A stretch of DNA of 64,000 nt. It comes from Agarophyton chilense (Eukaryota; Rhodophyta; Florideophyceae; Gracilariales; Gracilariaceae). This document shows positions 58,077 to 64,000 of the stretch, piece by piece. Each line of letters opens with the position of its first letter. Positions within the stretch are counted from its first letter, which is position 1. Made by a program: the position numbers and the translations under genes. The notes under the pieces are model-generated. The model did no database searches. It was not told where the DNA came from and saw only the letters and a program-made list of their open reading frames with translations. The stretch is from positions 124,001 to 188,000 of the forward strand of contig JARGXX010000111.1 of the NCBI GenBank assembly GCA_030374765.1, given 5' to 3'.

Positions 58077-61000
58077 ATCATCCACTTTGACCGTACCCAT
58101 AAGCTAATCCGTTTCCGTGTTATCCTGAGGTCCATGATCTTCGAAGGGAGTAGAATTGAGGTCGTCCAATGGCGTGTCATCAGTTCCGTCGGTAATGATT
58201 TGCCAGAGGGCATCTGCTGCCTGGTGCTTGATGCCTGGCCTATAGGTTATCTAGTAGTCATATGCTTACAGACTGAGGGCCCACCGACTGAGGCGACTTG
58301 ATGAATAGGTCATATTTAGTAACCAACGGAGCGAGTCGTCGTCTGTACTAATATTGAATCTAGCTTCCTCGAGATATGGTCGGAGTGGTAATACAGACCA
58401 TACTATGGCGAGACATTCGTTTTCGGTAGTACTGTAGTATCGCTCCGCGCTGGGGAGCGTTCTGCTCAAGTATCCAATAGGGGGATAATCCTTTGGTGAA
58501 TCTTATTCCTGTTGCAGTGCACATCCCATTTAGACATCATAAGCGTCTGCATCAAAGACCAAGGGCCTAGTGGGGTTTGGTAAAGCCAGTATGGGTGGGT
58601 TTAGCATTTTGATCTTTAGGGTCTGGAATGCCTGATATTGGTCCTCGGTAAGGCATTCAAAATCCGAAGATTTTTTTTCTTCAAGACTGAGTTGAAAAGA
58701 GCTGAGGTTTTAGCTAATCTTTGGACAAAACGTCGGTAGACATTTCATAAGCCAAAAAAGGATCGTAGATCCGTTGGGGTTCTAGGAGATTGAGCCTGGC
58801 TGATCGCATCTGTGCTCCGTTTTGCTACCTTTCACTCTCTTGGAAGACCGAAGTGACCGAGATAGTCCACTCAAGCCTGAAAGAAGGCGCATTTGCGGAG
58901 TTAAAGTTTTAACCCAGCGTCCTGTAGGATTGTTAGCACCTTCTTCACGTGGCGATGGTGTTTCTTCACGGTTCGTGAGAATGTTCTTACATCATCCAAA
59001 TACACCATGGCGAATTTCCATAGGAATCTGGACAGTACGATGTCTATTACTTTTTTGAAGCTCGCTGGCGCATTCTTTAAACCAAAGGACATCCCTCTTG
59101 GTTAATGCGTTCAGCTTCCTAGAGTCGACACAGAACCTGACGGAGCCATCCTTCTTAGGCCCGAGGACAAGGGGACTTGCCCAATCGGATTGGTTAGGAG
59201 GCACCGGCTCTATGACGTGAGTTTTGCTCATCTTGTCCATCTTGTCGGCGACAATTTCCGTACCCTTCATTTCTGTACAGTATGGATGCTGGAACTGTAG
59301 TCTAACATCATGCTGAAGGTCAACGCAGTGTCTGGTGGCTGTGAGTTTTCCCAACCTACCTGACCACATGGTCTCGTACTCCCTGAAAAGATCAATCACC
59401 TGGGGCCTTTAGGATTCGAGTTCTACGCCAATAGCAACTGCCATCTTACATGAATCGACGTCCTCGTCGGTTGTAGTTGAGAATGTACCCAATTGGGCCT
59501 TCGTAATGGCCACAGGGCCAGGTAGAGTGATACCAATTACGAACCTTTAGGTAGCCGTACGGGCCTATCTCCGAAGTTACTAATTGTGAACAGGAAGGGC
59601 CTGTTGGGACAGACATCAATTTTTCCATTGGCTATTACGGTGATGTGTCTCAGAACCGTTTCCAGGTGGTTCTGTATCGCCACACGACCTGAAGATGGGC
59701 TTTCGATAAGCGAACCTTATTGGACTTGATTTCTTCGGAGATAATTGATCGTTTGGGGTTAGCTTCTGGCCATAGGCGGAACAAATTACGGAGATGGAAG
59801 GTCCGCGGTAGAACACGACTTTCCTATGTCCTGGATAAATCTTACTGTATCGATCTATGAAAGACGTCCCTAGGATTGCGTCAGCGCCCAGATTAGCACA
59901 AGAAAGGAACCAAGTGCGGACTTTGAATTGTCCGAAGTGTATGTAGAGTGGTACTATACCTTCAATGTTCATTGGTCTACGTGATTCATCGGTAATCCTG
60001 GTGGTCTTTCTTGCCTGAACGAAATTTTGCGAAACAATTCGGAGTAGCTTAGCATGGGCCAAATTGGGACCAGCGCCTGTGTCCAACACGGCTGTGGCCA
60101 CTCGGAGGCTTTTGGAACATAGTCCCATGGTTACCCGAACTTTATCATTTTCCTTCCTGAGGATACAGACAGGGTCGTTACAGTCTTCCAATTATAGTTC
60201 ATTCTGAATGGTGCAATTGTTGTCGTTTGCATTGGAATGTGAGGTGCTACTTTGCTTCTTACCGTCCAATTGGTTGAGCCATGGACTTTCAGAGGGAGTA
60301 TTTGCCTCGTGTGGACCCTCTAAGCATTTTTTGATGGGATTTTTCTTTCTTCCTGAGGGTGGGGTTCCTCTTCGGGGTCATCCGTAGGGTTCAAAATAGC
60401 GTGGACCTGTGGGGCCTTCATTGAGATATCCGGAGGTGTGGCATAGCGGGAGCTTCCAGGTGTTCTTGTGGCTCGTTGCTGTGACCTGTTAAACATTACT
60501 TCGGATCTTAGCACGTTCGAATTCTCTTCCCTTAACACTAGGAGATTTTTGCGTGCGTCCTCAGGCAGAAACTTCGTGCAGTAGCAGGGTTGGAGCATGA
60601 AAGGGCAGAGGGAGCAAGCCCTTGGTGAGCGATGAAAAACGTCTTTGCAGGGTGGAAAGGGGTAATACTTGGGTATGGGTGGTCCAGTGGTCGCTGTAGT
60701 TCCCTGGGAGGTATATGATGGGGTCTCAGATGGAGGGGCACCGAAATTCACGGCAAGGATATATCCCTAATCGCCATAATAAAGTGATGAATCCATGTCG
60801 GATTCAGTGGAGCTAACCAAATGGGCTTTGTTTGGTTTACCCAATGGAGTTGCGTGTCCTCTGAATATATCGGCATTCCGCCTGGAACTCCTGTACGTTT
60901 TCCCATAACCTACGGCATAAATGACGAGCCTTTGGAAGGATTACTTTGGGTTTTCCGTGTGTTAATTGCGGACATGTGTCCAAATGAAAGGGAGTAGTTC

Positions 61001-62579
61001 CGTGATGAAATAAAGTTTAAGCTGCTCTTCGGAGAATACGTTTCCACGTCGGTCAACTGTCTTCCATAGGTCGTCTGCAAAAGCCTATACGGTCATGTTG
61101 GGGCTCTGCCTGAAGGATATCACTTCCTGGGGGCCATCCGTTATGACGTCATCCGTGGCGTAGGTACCAAAGAGGTAATAAACAACCTGGGAGTATGACC
61201 AGAAAAGCTCACCGTCTTTAGCATCCACGAGGTCAGTTGTGCCAGATATCTTCGAAAATATTCGGTCACTCGCCTGTCCTGTTAGAAAGAATTGGAAAGT
61301 GTACAGAGCGGCGCCCTTGTGAATACCGTTTTGATCACAGGCCGTAAGGAACAAAATAAAAAATCTGAGGACAGCAATGGGATCGGAACCCAATAACTTA
61401 TCCGTAATGGTTAGATGCATCCGTTAGGCCAATTTTGGGACTCTTCGAGCCACCGAACCAGAATATTTCGGGATCTTGTCAGCCAACCGGTAATACCGGT
61501 AGTCCAGAACCTTGAGAAAAAGTTGGTTTGTTGTTGTCAGTGGTTTGAGGCCTCGAAAGGCAGCCTCATCCACTTCCGAGTCGGTCGTTTCGGTCGAGGT
61601 CGATTCGGAATCACTCGTGTTCGAATGGTTTCTTCTTTTACTCCTTCTGTTCTTCTTTCTCCTTCGCTTACTTGTTTTCTTTCCAGCGGAATAGAGACAT
61701 AAAGAATATATCTCTCTATCAGATCCGTTGGAGCGCTGAGGTCGCTGTACCTCATATTGTCCTTTGGGTAAGGCAATCTGTCTTTTTCTGGACGAAAAGC
61801 TTCTCTACTGCTCCTATATTGTCTTTACATTGGATTTTCCTGATAATGTCCTCGCAAGGGCTTGGTAGTACTGCCACTCCTGGGGGTTCGGCTTGATGGT
61901 TGCCATATGGAAACCGGATGGGTACCTTGTGTAGTACTCCTAGGGACTGCATTGCCTGCTTGGCTGGTGACTGCCCCTTGAACGGCCTGTAGGAGGGAGT
62001 CTATGAATAATTCAGACTCCCTTCACTTAAGGACTATTTGCGTAATGAGGTAATTCGTACTGTCAGCGACTGACGTCGTGAGTCGCATGTCCATAATGGA
62101 ATCCACATGGGCTAAGAAGAGCTCACGGAGACGGCGTCAGAGATGGTCGGCAAGCCCTGCGGGCATGTTCTATCTAATTCCTTCTGTCCGGCATGGTAGT
62201 CGTTGAGGTGTTTCTGGCCTAGAGTCGGCCCTGGGGAGACGTTCTCGTGAACGCGCTGCCACCAGGAGTTCTCGGCGGATCCTCTCAGGGTTATCCAGGG
62301 GGGTCAGTACTTCTTGCGGCTGGTTTCTCGTGTTCCTGCGGTCGCTAAAGTTATCAACCTGAGGTTGAGACAACATCGTTGGCGTTGTAGTCGCAAGTTG
62401 TTTGGCCGTGGAAGTTTTATGGTCTTGTATGTTCGGTGTGTTTCTTGCATCCATGATGGCAGTTGCTTCTGTACGTCTGGTCAATTGGGGAATTAAACTA
62501 AAGGCTAAAGTATGTATAATTCTTGTTTCCAGTCGTCATCTCAATCATTCCTAAGAGATTATAGGTGGGAAGACCAAAA

Positions 62580-63024
62580 TGTAACACAATGACTGGTGGG
62601 TCAGCGTACTGGTCTCAACCTCAGGTAGCGTGGTAGAGCGGGTCTTAAGGCCCCTATCCTTGACGGTGGCACTCCCAGAGTATTAATGCAGTGAGCGGTC
62701 TGTCACTGCGTAGTCCCACAGGTCGGAGCTATGGAAACAATGGCTTGAGACCGATTGGTGGAACAAATGTACCAAAAGGGGTAATTTATTATCGTAACGG
62801 TGCCTACACGATTCTAAGGGAGAAGCAGCACTCGAGCCAAGTAAATATCAATGGCGAGGCGCTAAAATCTCGCTCGCACTGTAAGGCTATTGTATCACAA
62901 CTAAATAAAATGAAATAAAACTCTAAATATCTCCAGCTGAAGTCGGGCAGTCCACGTGGCATCTGTAAGATTCCTTAGGCCCTGACGGCTTTCATGAGTC
63001 AACCGTAATCGTGGCTCCTTCACA
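62580..63024 (-). repeat. 5' LTR of the 445-bp-LTR gypsy element
   Basis: Begins TGTGAAGGAGCC on the minus strand at 63024 and ends GTGTTACA at 62580. Same length as the downstream LTR. The primer-binding-site candidate starts two to three bases inside it. Confidence 0.8.
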
Positions 63025-64000
63025 ATTATAGCCAAAATATCATCCAGCTTTAAAGCTTTGATCAGAGGCTTTTCCAATTTCCATGTAGATCTTACTGTTT
63101 TGGTTACAAACTATAAGTAGCAGCGTCACTGTGGCGAACCATGCAACTTCTTTCTTAGTGAAAATTGAGGTTTTTTGGATCTAATCTACCTAAAGGCCGA
63201 ATTTAAGGTGACTCGCTAACGCAAAAACGTTTCCTGACCAGGGAACAAACAGATATAGAACATATTACCTACTGTTTTTCTTAGTGTTGTGTTCTATTTG
63301 CGGGAACCTTATTGGATTCCGTCTGAAGATGCAACTAATAACACGGCTATACATTCCGCTTTAAAAGAAATAGTTCTGCGTGTTTTGTTGTAAGACAAGT
63401 CCGCTGGTAAGGTACTACGACACAGAAGGCGGTTCAACACTACAGGGACTTTTTCTTATATTCGCGGGAGCGGGTCTAATTAATCTTCTTTATCGCTTAT
63501 TCCTTTTTCTTATACTTGTACCATAAGTCTCTTGTTGGTCCGGAATAATTTCATGAGTCCCGCGACGGGCATTCTCGGTTCAGATGCAATTACGTCTTAC
63601 ATGCTTGCTTCAGTGTTCAGTGAACGGTCATGACAATACCTGAGCCGACACATGCAGACGTCTCTAAGGAGTCTGTTTCGAAGATCTTTCACATGAAAGA
63701 CTTAGTCCGAGTTTTTTCTGTTCTTCTGCAAAGTCCGTGGCACAAGTGGGTGTAGTTCTGCACATGCTCGTGGAGGTGCCTCGACATTTTCCACTTGTTG
63801 TTAGATGAATTTAGTAACGAAAACGATCTTTCGAGTGGAGAACAAGCACAGTGGAATGGGCTGGGAACCTGTGGAAAGCTGTAATTTTACCGATATTAAA
63901 CGTCAGTACCGGAGGTCGGGCCGTTCAAAATATCTTTTTGTTTACCGAGAAGAGCTTCAACGAATGAAAACAGTCCATTTTGTGAATGAGCAACGATAAC
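63025..64000. other. no supported gene
   Basis: Outside the gypsy element. One plus-strand frame near the window edge (63805-63999, 64 codons) reads as a basic soluble peptide (FTDIKRQYRRSGRSKYLFVYREE split at its ends), perhaps a piece of a decayed gene, but no family is recognised. Confidence 0.3.

Larger units (their letters stand above)
54448..63024 (-). mobile_element. Ty3/gypsy retroelement with 445-bp LTRs, nearly full length but decayed
   Basis: Two 445-bp LTRs (62580-63024 upstream, 54448-54892 downstream, minus strand) bracket the interior. TTTTGGTCTTCCCACC directly inside the upstream LTR can serve as a primer-binding site (TGG start), and a polypurine tract abuts the downstream LTR. 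Minus-strand parts in order: hydrophilic gag head (62484-62170), capsid-like region (61420-61085), Pro-rich and Cys-containing region (60751-60320), aspartic protease with VLDTGAGPN and ADAILGTSF (60191-59616), RT (59399-58900, CVDSRKLNALT, FGLKNAPASF, VYLDDV), RNase H (58469-58266), integrase zinc-binding region (57535-57227) and catalytic core (57218-56873). A related solo LTR is inserted between RNase H and integrase. The LTRs share roughly four bases in five by eye, so it is old. Broken, with many breaks. Confidence 0.85.

Overview
The window looks like repeat-rich nuclear DNA of a eukaryote. Signs are Ty3/gypsy and Ty1/copia LTR retroelements, Tnp2/Plavaka-like DNA transposons, and decayed copies of eukaryote-only genes: an EF-hand mitochondrial carrier and a TMEM230-like membrane protein. 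There is no operon structure, no rRNA and no convincing tRNA. Host-gene remnants are GC-rich islands in AT-richer repeats. A red alga, an oomycete or another protist would fit. I lean to a multicellular red alga from the element mix, at low confidence. Almost nothing here looks like an intact host gene.

Layout. 1-5 kb: a GC-rich island with a minus-strand membrane-protein fragment (1.6-2.05 kb), then a broken minus-strand gene with a basic/coiled part and an acidic tail (3.08-4.29 kb). 4.8-7.8 kb: first Tnp2/Plavaka-like transposase copy. 8-12.8 kb: a hairpin, a GC-rich island and a decayed multi-pass membrane gene (9.8-11.1 kb). 13.3-14.7 kb: aspartate/glutamate-type mitochondrial carrier pseudogene. 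15.1-15.4 kb: TMEM230-like exon or fragment. 16.0-18.75 kb: second, better preserved transposase copy. 19.15-19.8 kb: another membrane-protein fragment sharing a short stretch with the one at 2 kb.

20-24 kb is mostly unassigned. 24.07-24.57 kb holds an open 166-codon frame. 24.8-25.6 kb is a small element with palindromic inverted-repeat ends, and a third copy of that end lies just upstream of a 3.4-kb unrecognised gene remnant (26.0-29.4 kb) with a 2-oxoglutarate/Fe(II)-oxygenase-like C-terminal part. A near-perfect palindrome follows at 29.6 kb.

30-64 kb is a retroelement graveyard: a copia relic (30.1-31.5 kb, +), a gypsy relic (36-39 kb, -), a gypsy element with about 1.05-kb LTRs (41.4-48.9 kb, +) plus an extra LTR of that family (50.5-51.5 kb, -), and a gypsy element with 445-bp LTRs (54.4-63.0 kb, -). 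Solo LTRs of this last family lie inside its own pol region (57.6 kb) and at 34.0 kb, the latter with a perfect 5-bp target duplication. All LTR elements are fossils with many breaks.
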